The translations under genes and the position numbers were made by a program. From positions 376,968 to 440,967 of the forward strand of contig LUCM01000663.1 in NCBI GenBank assembly GCA_008360955.1: 64,000 bases of DNA. The letters are read 5' to 3'. This document shows, in pieces, positions 12,101-22,670 of this stretch. Every line of letters starts with the position of its first letter. The stretch's first letter is position 1. Under the pieces are notes generated by a model. That model saw only the letters and a list, made by a program, of their open reading frames with translations. It was not told where the DNA came from and ran no database searches. This DNA is from Fasciolopsis buskii (lineage: Eukaryota > Platyhelminthes > Trematoda > Plagiorchiida > Fasciolidae).

Positions 12101-12295
12101 AATTAATTGATCCCACTGAAGAATTGCTATTTCACATGAACATTTGTTACACCCTATAAAACAAATAAGAGAAACTGGGAAATAAGAGTAACTCACCAGA
12201 AAGATGAAATTGGCCAGACAAAGGGAATATTTAACCCAGAGATTAACGTAGGTAAATCTTCCGGATGATCTCCCGCGGTAAGCCACGCGGCCCAT
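3043..12295 (-). CDS. TspanC8-type tetraspanin gene, 5' part (four exons, 3' end outside window)
   Basis: Four exons join in phase 0 into a 204-residue reading frame: 33 + 67 + 60 + 44 codons. In order they give TM1 (VKYSLCLANFIFL joined to AAGTFLLIFGIIAL), a small loop, TM2 ending in the intracellular GFIGSLREIRVLLKC, TM3, and the large extracellular loop with the tetraspanin signature CCG and the pattern CCG-C-C-SCC. Six loop cysteines are visible. The tetraspanin-5/14/15/17/33 group (TspanC8) has eight, the last two lying further C-terminal. Proteins of this group bind the metalloprotease ADAM10 and control its transport and substrate choice (family knowledge). TM4 and the tail were not found between 1 and 3,042 and are probably off the left edge. 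Introns are about 8.4 kb, 40 nt and 190 nt. Assignment to tetraspanins is firm; assignment to the TspanC8 subgroup is likely. Confidence 0.88.
3365..3544 (-). CDS. Tetraspanin exon 3 (TM3 and start of large loop)
   Basis: The exon has 60 codons directly after a 40-nt intron (GTAAGT...CACAG) and ends in eight A before a GTAAGT donor. It encodes TM3 (YFVFLALLFLAEVVACVLFF) and the first helix of the large loop, ending FVNFIQKK. Together with exon 4 this gives the typical join IQKK-LQCCG. Confidence 0.9.
3585..3785 (-). CDS. Tetraspanin exon 2 (rest of TM1, small loop, TM2)
   Basis: The exon has 67 codons after an acceptor ending TACAG and runs to a GTAAGT donor at 3,584-3,579. It encodes the end of TM1 (AAGTFLLIFGIIALI), a short loop, TM2 and the conserved cytoplasmic segment GFIGSLREIRVLLKC, which includes a likely palmitoylated cysteine. 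An open frame continues upstream to 3,878, but that part (starting near MMEFIVNRL) lacks a tetraspanin N-terminus and is better read as intron. Confidence 0.88.
3879..5324. other. Tetraspanin intron 1, unannotated part
   Basis: Only short frames. The stretch near 4,970 (GTAGACGGCGATTCGC) resembles 1,928-1,943, hinting at one more dispersed repeat. Nothing else supported. Confidence 0.5.
5325..6533 (-). mobile_element. RTE family B, copy 2 (5'-truncated, reverse transcriptase part)
   Basis: Reads on the minus strand from about 6,533. It shows RT motifs in order: SSGVRQSCPLS (normally GVRQGCPLS), then LALEYADDVA, the catalytic YADD block, intact. After that come the RTE C-terminal region in broken frames and the shared 3' end at about 5,340, where a degenerate TATATACATACA replaces a clean (TA)n tail. 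It lies in the tetraspanin's first intron on the same strand as the gene. The copy is dead: frameshifts and stops interrupt it after YADD. Confidence 0.78.
7010..8587 (+). mobile_element. RTE family A, internal segment, near-identical to 15,312-16,885
   Basis: A 1.58-kb piece of an RTE-like retrotransposon covering the second half of the endonuclease (GDFNAQVGKL; SDHALVL) and the first RT motifs (KKGKADGPDDLPP, QAGFRPGRGC, FLDLKGAFDSVDR, GVRQGCPISP). By eye it differs from 15,312-16,885 at only about four bases plus the run of N. It shares the same frameshifts and stops, so neither copy could have made the other by its own activity. Both ends are abrupt, with no 3' tail. It sits in the tetraspanin's first intron, antisense to the gene. 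Confidence 0.88.
7514..7518. other. Assembly gap (5 N)
   Basis: Five N. The near-identical copy at 15.8 kb has a single A at this place, so the true gap is probably one base or a contig join inside the repeat. Confidence 0.95.
8588..9744. other. Tetraspanin intron 1, unannotated part
   Basis: No motif, repeat or exon recognised. Confidence 0.5.
9745..10740 (-). mobile_element. RTE family A, 3' end copy on the minus strand, split by a SINE
   Basis: Matches the 3' third of the 14.2-18.0 kb element in reverse: YGCERWNIRVGDLRRLEVFDHRC, SNVEVRNLVLGA, then GWGPKD-like remains, the 3' UTR and a (GAT)n tail at about 9,748-9,765. A 169-bp SINE interrupts it at 10,242-10,410. The 5' end near 10,630-10,740 is uncertain. 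It is less decayed in the YGCE-RVGD-VFDHR stretch than the longer copy. Confidence 0.8.
10242..10410 (-). repeat. tRNA-derived SINE nested in an RTE family A copy
   Basis: The borders are defined because the host RTE copy resumes exactly: ACTTAGT on one side, AGACTACGCTGG on the other, contiguous in the 17.5-kb copy. On the minus strand it carries a perfect Pol III B-box GGTTCGAATCC at 10,374-10,364, in tRNA-like context GTCGCGGGTTCGAATCC, and an A-rich 3' part. The A-box is weak (around TGGTCGGTGG). A second copy lies at 19.3-19.5 kb. No clear target-site duplication is visible. Confidence 0.72.
10770..11612 (+). mobile_element. RTE family B, 3' end copy 3, with (TA)n tail
   Basis: Plus-strand copy, nearly identical over about 300 bp (10,810-11,105) to the minus-strand copy at 5,779-6,060, then continuing into RTE C-terminal coding remains (GASSLPGW in frame near 11,300), an A-rich 3' UTR and a (TA)n tail at 11,587-11,612. 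The 5' end is truncated. It lies antisense within the tetraspanin's first intron. Confidence 0.75.
12197..12295 (-). CDS. Tetraspanin exon 1 (N-terminus and first half of TM1)
   Basis: The exon has 33 codons from ATG at 12,295, beginning MGRVAYRGRSSGRF and ending VKYSLCLANFIFL, then a GTGAGT donor at 12,196-12,191. Basic residues precede the hydrophobic stretch, as in tetraspanin N-termini. The phase-0 end joins exactly to exon 2, 8.4 kb away, and completes TM1. The link across the long intron is inferred from phase and family fit; an RNA read across the junction would settle it. Confidence 0.8.
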
Positions 12296-12331
12296 TTTAG
12301 GATCTAACACCCAACTTTTTTATGCAAAGCA
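12296..12331 (-). promoter_or_regulatory. Possible splice or spliced-leader acceptor before the tetraspanin start codon
   Basis: On the minus strand a pyrimidine-rich run ending CATTTCGCTGTAG stops at 12,332, 36 nt upstream of the ATG. It could be a 3' splice site for a leader exon or for spliced-leader trans-splicing, which flatworms use for part of their genes. No branch point or transcript evidence is visible. Confidence 0.25.
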
Positions 12332-14204
12332 CTACAGCGAAATGGAAAACAAGTAAACATCAATATCAAAGACTTACTAAGAGCTAATCTTACACGAAAA
12401 GACAATTTAGGGAACACAGTACAGTGACAGAAGTGAACATTATTGTTCCAAGATTACTCCGCTTAGAATTATTTGTAAGGGACGTACGAGATTTCTTACT
12501 AGGTAGATGGTTATCAACATCACTAGCACTATCGTTCGTAGGGTTAGCCCCACTAGTCATTACCTCTCTCATCATGTTGCATGTTGCTGTAGAAATAGAA
12601 AACATGGAAGATGGATGGATAGTCTACTTAATCTCTTGGAAGTAATCAACAGTAATCAAACGTCTATAGATATTAAGAAAAATTAGAAGCCTCGTAACCA
12701 CTGGCCCCAAAATCCCACTCATGAAATTACATTAAACATAGTGGCATGCATAGAAAATAGTTGAAGACAACAAAGGTTGGGAAGAACGACATACCCCACT
12801 CTAACCCCACCTAAAAGCTAGACCAAATGAAAAAGTATGACTGTAACCACCTAAATTCACTCATACACCAAATCATTTCAGTACAGTGAGTCTACCGTTG
12901 TTTTCTTTCATCAATATTGAATTTCAGAAAGCTTTTCTTTTGATGCTTTAGCTATACACGAAATTCTCAAGCTGATTAAACCTTATTCGTGGCCGACTCT
13001 TCTCTTCCGCTAATCTCATGTGGGAAGCCTGTTTGTGTTCAGTACAACTTAGTCAGCTTGAATTACAGCTTGAATTCTACGGTCGAATCGTTTTCGTACA
13101 AACGTTGACCGCCAGATGCAACTGGTTACTAGATTCACTGGAAAATAAATTAGATAACTTTCTCCGTAGTGGATACGCCCAAGGACAACAAACTTGCCAA
13201 TTCAACTAAATAAGTCGCCCGTCTACCCAAAAATGATCAAGATAAATCCATCGCCTTCTCTTTTCAATGCTCCCACAAAAGTGCGAGGACAAAGACGAAC
13301 GCCTGGTGCCCTCCACCGAGTTGAGTGTTCTCTGGCAATCGGTCTAGGTAAATGGCTGAACCCTGACTCCACACCAAAGACGGAAGGCATAGGAAGCACA
13401 TGACTATGCTCATCCTCATCTGTGGTGGTGTGCACTGGACACCCAGGATATTTAGCCCCATCCGAATGACGCATGAACTGAGCAATTAGTCACCGGTATC
13501 CAATGGGTCACATGGCCATCAGATCGCTATACTGTCTTGAGCTAGTTCATTCAGTCGAACGCTCGGGGTGGAGTCCCTACTTCCTACTTCGGTTTGGTCA
13601 ACCAGATAGTATCCAGTCGACAGGAGAATCACAAATCTCGATGAACTCCCAATGATGTGGAGGTAGAGGATTGATCACCCACGGTGTGATCAAACAATCA
13701 CATTGTTTCCTCTCTTCCATTCCCTTACCCAATGTGTTCGTCCTTCGCTGTGGCTCCGATAGAACAAGACCTGCAAACAAAGAATAAAAATACGATAGTT
13801 TCTACACACTTCTAGTTTGCCACGCGGATATCTATCCACACCCATTCAATGTGAAAAACTCCTGGTGAATGGAAAGATTTAATACCGGGTCATCATTTTC
13901 TCTGATAACACAAAACTGTCCGGAATTTTCATTTATTTTTCAAAATCGCGTGGTGTCCTAGCTGCTTGTGTCGACCTACAACTTCCTTTTGGACAATAAA
14001 CACTGATTTGCAAACAGGCTGCACCAAGTCGAAACAACATTCCATGAAAGACATCATTGTGATCAAATCTGAATTTGCTGAACCACCCGGTTTACCGAGG
14101 ACAGCGTAATTATTGGTGACGTCTAAAAAATACTGCTAACACCATATGGTCATTGATTCCATTCAAGTTAGGAATCGATACATGTGCCTTGGTGTTTACT
14201 CCCG
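12332..14204. other. Spacer between the tetraspanin and RTE-A
   Basis: The region 13,290-13,780 is more GC-rich than its surroundings and holds overlapping short frames on both strands, none recognised. It probably includes the tetraspanin promoter near 12.3-12.6 kb, but no core element is clear. Confidence 0.4.
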
Positions 14205-14525
14205 CTTATAATTCGACGAGACTACACCTTGACGTGGTGCGACGGCTTGCGTGCCTCCATGATCCAACGAGCTATACAGGATGGCTTATCTCAAGCCAAA
14301 GATCCAATCATGCCTGAAAGGTCAATGGGTAGAGGCCTGACGAAGTAGTTTCCTGGTCCTCCAAGTTGGGGTTGATCTAAGTTAGCAGCTCAGTCGGAAA
14401 AATAAGTGGAAGATTAACTGGTCCAAGCAGATGGGCTTCCACTCAGCTATTCCCCGCTGCCTTGCGGCCAGGTTTTTGTCAGAACCAAAGGCATTGGTTG
14501 AGACCCCTAATCGTTCTTCTGCTTA

Positions 14526-15902
14526 GTGGCTGGACTCCCTAGCAGCACCCGTCCATCAAACCCCATGAGTTACATGCCTATAAATAATTCCATACTGCAC
14601 CGGTCGTCGCGCAGGATAATCAGGACCGCGCTGCCCATTGCATCGAGCGCAGGTGGGGTGGGTAGTGATAATTATGCTACTGCTCAGATTTCCCTCTCTT
14701 TTATTCAACCTGTCTCTTCTGTCTCCAACCCAATCTCTTTGCCCCTTCAGCCTACCCATAGTATCTCCATTGATAACACGCCCGATACTAGCAACGGTTT
14801 ATTGTCAAATAGTGTAGTAGGTGGTTTTCAGTCTGTCAGCTCACATTTTCTCAAGCCACGTCAGCCTCTGAATCTCCGTTCCTTCAATGTGCGCACTTTA
14901 ATGCAGGCTGGCCAACAGGCGTGTTTGGCTCTGACAGTGGACTCACTTTCGACTGATGTCTGCTGCATGAGTGGAACACGAATTCATGATTCCAGTAGAG
15001 TAATTCAAATGACTGCGTCTAATGCCTTGCCAAGATATTTCCTTCACACTTCAGGAGACGAAGCAACTCAAGCTGTGGGTCAAGGCGGTGTAGGAATAGT
15101 CTTGAGTGAGAAGGCTGAAGTAGCCCTTTTAGACTGAATCTCAGTCAACAGTCGCTTGTGCGCCGTGAGACTGCGGGGATCAGTCGGCGTCTGGAAGGAT
15201 AGTAGTGTTAAGCGCAGTTAATTTGTCATCTCAGTATACGCTCCAATAGACTGCGGCATTGACATGGAGAATGACGAGTTTTACGATGACACTGACATCC
15301 TTGTTCTGAAGAGCAAACGCTCTGACATTGTAGCGGTAGCAGGTGACTTTAATGCACAGGTTGGAAAACTTAGTGCATCGGAAGCCTGTTTAGGTGGACG
15401 ATGCGTCTTGCATGCCCAGCAAACAGATAATGGGGGAAAACTTCTCCAATTCTGTGCAGACAATCGTTTATTCCTATCCAGTACGAATTTCCGACACAGT
15501 TCGCGTCGCACAGTGACATGGCGCTCTAACTCGACAGGTACTCTGAATAAGATCGGCCATATCGCAGTTAGCTACCGTTGGCGCGGCTCTGTCCAGAATT
15601 GTAGATCATACTGGACCACATACTTCGAATCGGACCATGCGCTAGTTTTAATGCGATTTTTGCCGCAGCTCAACGGCCATCGACGCAGGCCACAAACCCG
15701 ATTGGCTGTCGAACGTCTATCGGATCCGGCTGTTCTCAACAGCTATGAACAGAAACTATCCGAGGAACTAAGAACTCCGACGAGCAACAATGTAGACGAT
15801 CAGTGGGATCAAATTAAGCAGGCTATGCATGTGACAGCAGATTTCTCCCGCGGTTCTAGATCTAGCGTTCATCAAAACACTGGATCTCGCGAGCGTCGCT
15901 AA
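14526..15902 (+). pseudogene. RTE endonuclease domain (broken)
   Basis: Two open pieces, 14,526-15,137 and 15,264-15,902, in one broken domain. Motifs: SFNVRTL near 14,880, DVCCMSGTRI where the family usually has SETR (the metal-binding Glu appears as Gly), VAVAGDFNAQVGKL near 15,340, and FESDHALVL near 15,630. The first 110 or so residues before SFNVRTL are Ser/Pro-rich and not recognisable. Stops separate the two pieces, so no active nuclease is made. Confidence 0.85.
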
Positions 15903-16030
15903 GTCTAATGGAGCAAAAAAGCCAGCTGTCTAACTGCAAGGAAGTGAATGTGCGTCGACAGTTGCAGCGTCAGTTGACCATAAGCCTTAGGAATGACCGC
16001 GAAAACTGGTGAGTTAGGGTAGCTGAAGAG

Positions 16031-17269
16031 ATGGAAGTGGCGTCCGCTTCAGGTAATAGCCAAAGACTGTTTAGGCTTATACGCGACAGCGGTGGGCGGC
16101 AAACTTCGCTTAGTGAAGTCGTGTGCGATAGCAATGGGGAGCTCATCCATGGTAAACAGGAAAGACTGGGCCGTTGGGCAGAGCACCTCAAGGATCAGTT
16201 TAGCTGGCCACACGCTAACGTATTTAGTCCGACGTGTGCAGCTGCAAATCCTTGGCAGTTGTCATTCGATTCCCCAACGGAAGTGGAAGTGCAGTCGAAT
16301 ATTCGGCTTCTGAAGAAGGGAAAAGCTGACGGTCCCGACGACCTTCCCCCAGTTCTTTTCAAAGTTGGTGGGGAATCTCCGGTTAAATCACTTACCTCCT
16401 TGCTTCATGATATTTGGAAGGATGAGCGCATTCCGCTATCGTGGGGTGAGTTACTTATGTACCCACTTTGAAGAAGGGCACACGGAGTGACTGCAGCAAT
16501 CACCGTGGGATTAATTTAATTCCGATAGTTATTAAGCTGTTAGCTTCGATAATGCCGCGCCGTTTGACACCGATTTGCGAGAGTAATATCCGCGAACAAC
16601 AGGCCGGATTTCGGCCAGGTCGAGGTTGCATCGACCGGATACTCGAAACGCGCCACACGCACCGCCGCCCTACGATCGTAGTTTTCCTCGACTTGAAAGG
16701 TGCTTTTGACTCCGTGGATCGACCAGCACTACTCAGTGCTTCCACCGGATGGGTATGCCAACGAAGTTTGTGAACCTGTTGCGAGCATTGTACTCGCATA
16801 CCTATGGCCGCGATAGGGTATACGGTGAACTATCAAGTTCATTCGAAACGACTAGTGGCGTTCGACAAGGGTGTCCTATCTCTCCATTCCTGTTCAACTT
16901 CGTCATGGACGAGGTGATGGAAGATGCTTTAGGAGGTCTCCGGAATGTAGGAATCGAACTGGGAAATGGAGAGAAGCTATGCGATCTAGACTAAGCAGAT
17001 GATGTTGTGTGCCTTTTCGAGTCTATGGACCATGCAAACGCGCACTAGATAGATTCTGGAGTTCGGTCGCTCGGTTTGGCATGTGCTTTGCACCTTCAAA
17101 GTGTAAAGTGCTGCTGCAGGACTGTACGAAAGCAGCGCCGAACTTGATACTGGATGGAGAGGAAATAACGACTGTAGACCGTTTCGCCTACCTTGGTAGC
17201 TGCGTGTCCAATGGTGGTAGCTCGGCAGTGGAGGTAATTACACGTACATCCAAGGCTCCAGCAGCCTAA
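16031..17269 (+). pseudogene. RTE reverse transcriptase domain (broken)
   Basis: Four pieces in shifting frames. 16,031-16,471 holds the N-terminal RT (KKGKADGPDDLPPVLFK). 16,468-16,773 holds QAGFRPGRGCIDRI and motif A, FLDLKGAFDSVDR. 16,749-16,994 holds GVRQGCPISPFLFNFVMDEV and ends LCDLD-stop-ADDVV: the Tyr of the catalytic YADD is a TAA at 16,992-16,994. 17,009-17,269 continues with KCKVLLQD and DRFAYLGSCVS. Confidence 0.87.
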
Positions 17270-17319
17270 GCTAGCCTGAAGCATTTGCGGCGTCGACCTA
17301 ATGCTTCCATGAAGTTGAA

Positions 17320-17775
17320 AGTTTGTGTACTGCAGTGCAGTGCGCTCAATTCTGTGGTACGGTTGCGACACACGGAATATTCGTGTGGGAGATCGTCGGT
17401 CAGAGGTTTTTGACCACCGATGTCTACGCAGTATCGCTAGGAGTGGAGTAATGTAAAAGTGAGGAATCCAGTACTAGGTGCCGATTCTGAGAAAACCTTG
17501 TTTCAGCCTATGAAACTTAGTAGACTACGCTGGTTGGGTCACCTGTTGCGAATGGCGAACACTCGTCTACCACACCGTGCTTTATTTTGTGTTCCTCCCA
17601 AGGAATGGAAAAGCCATGTGGAGGTCAACAGATGGCGTGGAAACGTGGAATGAGAAAATGCACAGCGAACTTAGATAAATTGGATGTCTCACGTCTTGTT
17701 GGTTGGGGTCCGAAAGACCCATCAACTAGTTGGCTGGAGACATTGAAGGATATGGCAGTGAACCGCGAGCAGTGA
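17320..17775 (+). pseudogene. RTE C-terminal region (broken)
   Basis: In shifting frames: WYGCDTRNIRVGD, EVFDHRC, then KLSRLRWLGHLLRMANTRLP (17,459-17,653) and SRLVGWGPKDPSTSWLETL (to 17,775), ending DMAVNREQ. This order of motifs is typical of the 3' end of trematode RTE/SR2-like elements. Confidence 0.8.
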
Positions 17776-19114
17776 CGATCGTGTTGTCATTTTCTATCGA
17801 ATCAGAATGATTGAAAACACATGCGTTCGTATAGTTAGACTGTGTTCCGTGTGTTGGCTACAGCAGCATCTTATCTTTTCCCGCCTGTGTAGGTCCACTC
17901 CCTGTTCCCTTTGGATATTTACTCTTTTTATATAAACGTGTAACTCTGGGGAAAGGCAGCGGTCACTGATGCCTGCCTTGCTGCTCAAAGCTGAACGATG
18001 ATGATGATTATGATGATAACTCGACGAAATGATCACATGTAATGACGATTTCACCCTGATCCACCAAGTTTCTTCTCTGCACCTTGCTTTTCTCTGAGCG
18101 TTTATAATATGCAGTCTAAAGAGGATCATATCTCATTTTAGAAGCCATAAACAAGCAATGATTCCGGGTAGATACTCACTTCAGACTAGTGACGAGTCAG
18201 AGATCCGTTGTGTCCACGTTATGAAATTAACCGAGTGGCGAACGAGAAAAAAAGGAAAGCCAGCGCTGGAGATAAGAGTTCTATGACTATCACTGACGTC
18301 GACTACTGCCTAGAATCAGATAACTTGCTGCAGTCTTGCTGTCTCGGGGATTCTGCGGGTCAAATAACTCACCTAGACCTCACGATTCTTCACAACTCTG
18401 CGTAACCCCAGAGAACGGCGTACGACTCATCTTTTTCGGTCCCAGAGCGTACCTCAAACAATTGACGACATCAAAAGTATGACCTCTCGCTGCCATCCAC
18501 CACACACTCGTCAAGTTAAGGCCACCCAACGACTCGAGTCCCACATTTTTGACTTTGAAGGACGTTATGATCAATGATTACTCAAGCCCTCTGCGCATCC
18601 TTTTTCGGGTATATCCAGCTCCGTAATCACAGTGTCGATCGAAAATTATTTCATCTTTGGGATATCCTGCTACGCACATTAAGATCGAAGGTCCTTATCG
18701 CTCTCGTGTCTTCAGAGGGACAGAAATTCCTTTATTTCAGGATTCAACATTATTTCATATGACATTCCCATTGCATATATGTAGCGGAAAGTACATGTCA
18801 GATAGCCGCTGGGACCCACTACACAGGAGAAGAGAACCGACAATCCTGATTATGAAACTTGGAGTGGTCCAACCACGAGGTCTCATTAGGTCAGGTGTGG
18901 TAGCGATCCAGGCGACAGCAAATTCCTGTCTACCACCGACGTAATTTATAAATCTCTATATAATTATCAAGTGGAACGTCTCAATGGCATTTTATGGAAA
19001 GCTACACTGCCTCCCTGAAACTACACCAAATAAATATTACTCAATGGAAAGTTGTCCTCTCGGAGGAGCTTCGCTTCATCTTCTATCTTCAATGTACGGC
19101 TACGAACGTTACCC

Positions 19115-19285
19115 CATAAGAATGGATTTTCACTGCACTTGTCGCATCCCAGTTCGGGCTCGGCAGATATACGGTGCTGATGATTCCCAACAAGGGTGAA
19201 ACAGCTACGCAGTGCTTCCATGGTTTCTCAACGGCGAGTTGAGCGTTGATATCGTATGGTGGATTATTTCATGAACACTTATCTT
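19115..19285 (+). repeat. Dispersed repeat R, copy 2
   Basis: This is the partner of the 816-1,005 copy, with blocks CCCAGTTCGGG, GTGAAACAG and CAGTGCTTCCATGGTTTC in the same order. It lies directly beside a SINE copy (19,281-19,455). The origin is unknown. Confidence 0.45.
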
Positions 19286-19455
19286 TTGTTTTTTATTTTC
19301 TTTATTGATGAAGTAAAAATGTACACCATTTTTCGTGAGGGGAGCCATGGCTAACAGAAGGCTGCCACGTGGGGAAGTTAAGCGGCAGTGAAAGGATTCG
19401 AACTCGCGACCCTCACGTCCAAACGCCAAGAATTTATCCCCTTGACCGCCGCAAG
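19281..19455 (-). repeat. tRNA-derived SINE, second copy
   Basis: Same order as the nested copy when read on the minus strand: GCGTTTGGACGTGAGGGTCGCG, a B-box AGTTCGAATCC (one change from consensus), CTTCCCCACGTGGCAGCC, then an A-rich tail rich in AAATAAA-like runs to about 19,281. Borders are approximate. It is not a functional tRNA gene: no anticodon arm or cloverleaf is evident. Confidence 0.65.
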
Positions 19456-19657
19456 AATTCAGATACGTCGCTACCCGCATGGCTGTCCACAACAAATTGA
19501 ATTCCATTAATTGGCTAGGGAAGCGTAACTCATGGACTGTAACACAAATAAAACTAACATTTGAGAAACTACAGTTTCCATCCGATAGCTTGCTCCGGCC
19601 CTGATCGAATAATCACCTGAAGTCAGCAGCAATATCATGGAATGCTAGTCAACTGAT

Positions 19658-20041
19658 CTACATTGGTCTTCCGCTGATCAAAACAGCGATTCGCAGATCC
19701 CATTCCTCCTCAACTGCACACAACCGACAGCTCGCACGCAAATTGGGCTTATTTAGACGGATTCTGTCCATTTTCCAGGAAAAGTGAAAAACTAAAGGCT
19801 CTCGGACACCTAAGGTGGAAGCCGTGCACTCGGACTGTGGAAACTGGATCGATACAAATTGGCTACTTTTATTAGACTCAGGCTTTAAGTATGTCAAAAA
19901 AATAACGTGATGCAGTCCGGCCGTTTTTCTGTAGCGTTTGCACACAATCAGCCAGTTGGAACCGTATTGGCACTCGAACGCGAAATTTAAACGCCTTAAA
20001 TGTGATTGGCCTGTAGACATTCTACTGACAAGAATTCCCAC
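19658..20041 (-). CDS. Unrecognised ORF, 127 codons
   Basis: Starts MGILVSRMSTGQSHLRR, contains FVSIQFPQSECTASTLG and ends AVEEEWDLRIAVLISGRPM. No domain, signal or membrane segment recognised. It could be part of a repeat or chance. Confidence 0.15.
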   Translation of the reverse strand: MGILVSRMSTGQSHLRRLNFAFECQYGSNWLIVCKRYRKTAGLHHVIFLTYLKPESNKSSQFVSIQFPQSECTASTLGVREPLVFHFSWKMDRIRLNKPNLRASCRLCAVEEEWDLRIAVLISGRPM

Positions 20042-21613
20042 TAACCTCTGAATGAAACCAAACGAGCGTGCTTCCTAGCAACCGTGGTCTTTCGTTGTCT
20101 TCAGTGGGTTAGTTTGAGTCGCAGTCACTCCAGTACGTATTGGCACTCCGTAAGCATGGATTGCTGCTGTCAGTCGAATTTGGGCATTATTACTTCAAGT
20201 ACGAATACTGCGGTTAATAAATTCGTTTTCTATCTTAACACTAGTTGCACCCCACGAACCAACGGACACCAACAAATGACGAACCAGAAAGAAAGGCAGA
20301 TGAGGGAAACACATGGCGGACCAGAAACAGCGACGAAGGAAATCGAGGACCGTGGGTACCGTTAATGTGGCAACGGTTCCATTGGGGCCAACATTCTGAT
20401 TATGAGTACGGGTTTCCGTGACTATCGTTTGCATTGTTCCTACGTTCGTAACTATTAGCAGATTGGTAAATTAATCTTCTCTCACGTGCGCGACCGTAGT
20501 TGGATCATAGCTGGCTAGGATTGGGAGACGATGCAGCGGTTTGCCGTTTAATGCAATTAGAGATAGAAATCAGACTAACAACAAGTGAATTCAGACTGCG
20601 TGATGTACCGATTAGATAAGGTCTATAATCTCTGACGTTACGAGCGACTAGCATAGTCGTTCAAACGTGTGCACTGTCTTGTACCACAAATTTATTTTTA
20701 TGCGCGTATCAGTCTTTATATGCCAATTAGAATTCGGAATTTCATTCCATTGGGGAGTCCGTGTCCCCTCTGGAAGGCACCTCCGTGCTAACATAGTCTG
20801 CGTTAATTGCACGTACTATAGCCGTCCGTTTTTTCAGGGCTACACTGTGCGCACGTTGGATATATGCCCATAGACTGCAGCCAATCAGCGTGAAAGAACG
20901 TAAACCACTGCCAAAAGGCGTTTATACGAACCAGGTGACTCACGACCTTATTAACAGAAGACAGTTGTGGAAGCAAACACCGATGTAACATGAGCATTTA
21001 GATATTATTAACTTCTGGGTCTTGTCTTTCACGGTAAATTGCATTGTACGGACGAAAATATGATAAAAAAGTCAACCGTAGATCAGTCACATAGGCAAAG
21101 AAGCGAGCCTATACAAACCATAATGGCCTTAGAACACCCTATGTCCTATTGCACAGATAACGGTCTTAACAGATAACACTCACTAAGTTCACATTAAGTG
21201 AGTACTACCCCATTCATAGTGAGGTAGGCTACATAAGTGCTGACTGCAACAATTTTCGGAACACCGTAATCATGAACATCATTTTGTTCTCCACTTACCA
21301 TGACAGCTATCAAATCCTAAAACTTCGTAAAGTCAAGAATTACTTCTTAAACGTCCCCAATCACACCGCAAATTCCCCAATACAGCAATATCGCTACCTC
21401 CACAAGAATTTATACAATGTTTGCAAAGCTGCAACACGTACTACCGTAAGTGACTTCTAATTTTCACCTCAATTTCCAGTCCAATCCATTGCATTGTGAG
21501 TATAGCTCATCACACAGGAACTGACAATAAATTACCAATCGCAGAAACGGACCTCGAACCCGGCGCCACCGCTAACCCAACTGCAACGGACGGTAAAAGC
21601 AATACAAACAATT

Positions 21614-21641
21614 CTTGAGGTTCCAGTTCCAGTTCCAGTTA
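21614..21641. repeat. Short tandem repeat (TTCCAG)n
   Basis: About four units of a 6-base repeat GTTCCA in a row. No further structure. Confidence 0.7.
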
Positions 21642-22302
21642 GATTACAGGAGTGCACGGCAACATGCCTGATTGTCCAGGTTCTTGCACCGAGAGCTCCT
21701 TGGATCTGACGATGCTTCGACAACAGAAAGGTGGAAAACCGTATTCAGTTCCTACAAGGAGAGGAAACAATCAATGAAATGCTTTCCTCTCTACCATCTC
21801 CTCGACCTCACGATTCACACACTGCCTTCTCCAAACACTGCTAGCCACACATTGTCTGGTCTCCCTTTTAATTTGCGCACTGGTCCCACCTCGACCGCTT
21901 CCTCCGATAGCTTGTTTCAGCCATTCACCACTCGTATTGCAAACGATTTGCTTCTCAATCCGGTGGTTACGTGCTTCTGCTCAATCTTTTTTTCGCTCTC
22001 TCTTAGTACATCGTTCCCCCATATCTGGAATAGGACTCCCCGCTAACCCCGTATCTCGGCCAGATCCTTAATGATCGTGTGGCGGAACTTGGATTTGTTC
22101 CTCCAGATAGCTTCTTCCCCTACGTCTTTCGATGGAGTGCTTTTAGCCAATGTTCATATCATATGTGCCTCAGTTTTACAAATCAGCGTGTAAAAACACT
22201 AAACCTCACCCAGGGTTTTTACATCTCCCACCAAATACCGTTTCCAGTCCGGGACGCTACTCTAAGCACAGTCAGAGAGGTGCTTTCAACAACGGCATAA
22301 GA

Positions 22303-22670
22303 TCACTGGCCTCCTGGATTCAGCAGTCCTCCTAATTGATGTAATTCACACCATATCCTCTTGACTGCTTTCTGAAGTTGCAGAGTAGGTTTGAAGTCCT
22401 CATTGACTAGTACTCCGAGGTCCCTTGATTTCTGTGCATGTTCCATCTCGGGCTTAGCATGTCCCTTCATGATCCGCTGGCACTTACGCTTGAAGGAAGA
22501 TTTTATCTTGCCTACCACTGCTAAACGTTACTCAGACTCTTCTGGACAACTTCACTGTTTGTTTTCCCTAATAATCGGATGTCAGCTGCAAACTCAAGAC
22601 AGATTTTCCAACCCGCGGTTTATGTATCAGGAAGAGCAGTGGTCATAAGATGAACCCCTGAGGTCTTGAA
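22303..22670 (-). mobile_element. CR1-like LINE fragment, RT palm/thumb region
   Basis: On the minus strand: SSRPQGFIL-stop-PLLFLI (family GVPQGSVLGPLLFL), a degenerate catalytic region, then KSRDLGVLVNEDFKPTLQLQKAVKR, which matches the DLGVLVs-DLKPS-QC segment that follows the catalytic block in CR1 elements. Several stops. It lies directly 3' of another CR1-like 3' end. Confidence 0.7.

Larger units (their letters stand above)
14205..18025 (+). mobile_element. RTE family A (SR2-like) non-LTR retrotransposon, near full length, dead
   Basis: About 3.8 kb: a 5' leader (14,205-14,525, containing the phrase ACTACACCTTGACGTGGTGCG), an apurinic-type endonuclease, a reverse transcriptase, an RTE-type C-terminal region (YGC-TRNIRVGD-VFDHRC; HRALFCVPPKEW; GWGPKD-TSWLETLKDMAVNR), a 3' UTR and a (GAT)n-like tail at 17,998-18,024. 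Such elements copy themselves by target-primed reverse transcription. The frame is broken by several stops and frameshifts. Clade placement in RTE rests on the endonuclease-RT order, the C-terminal motifs and the short-repeat tail. Confidence 0.88.
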
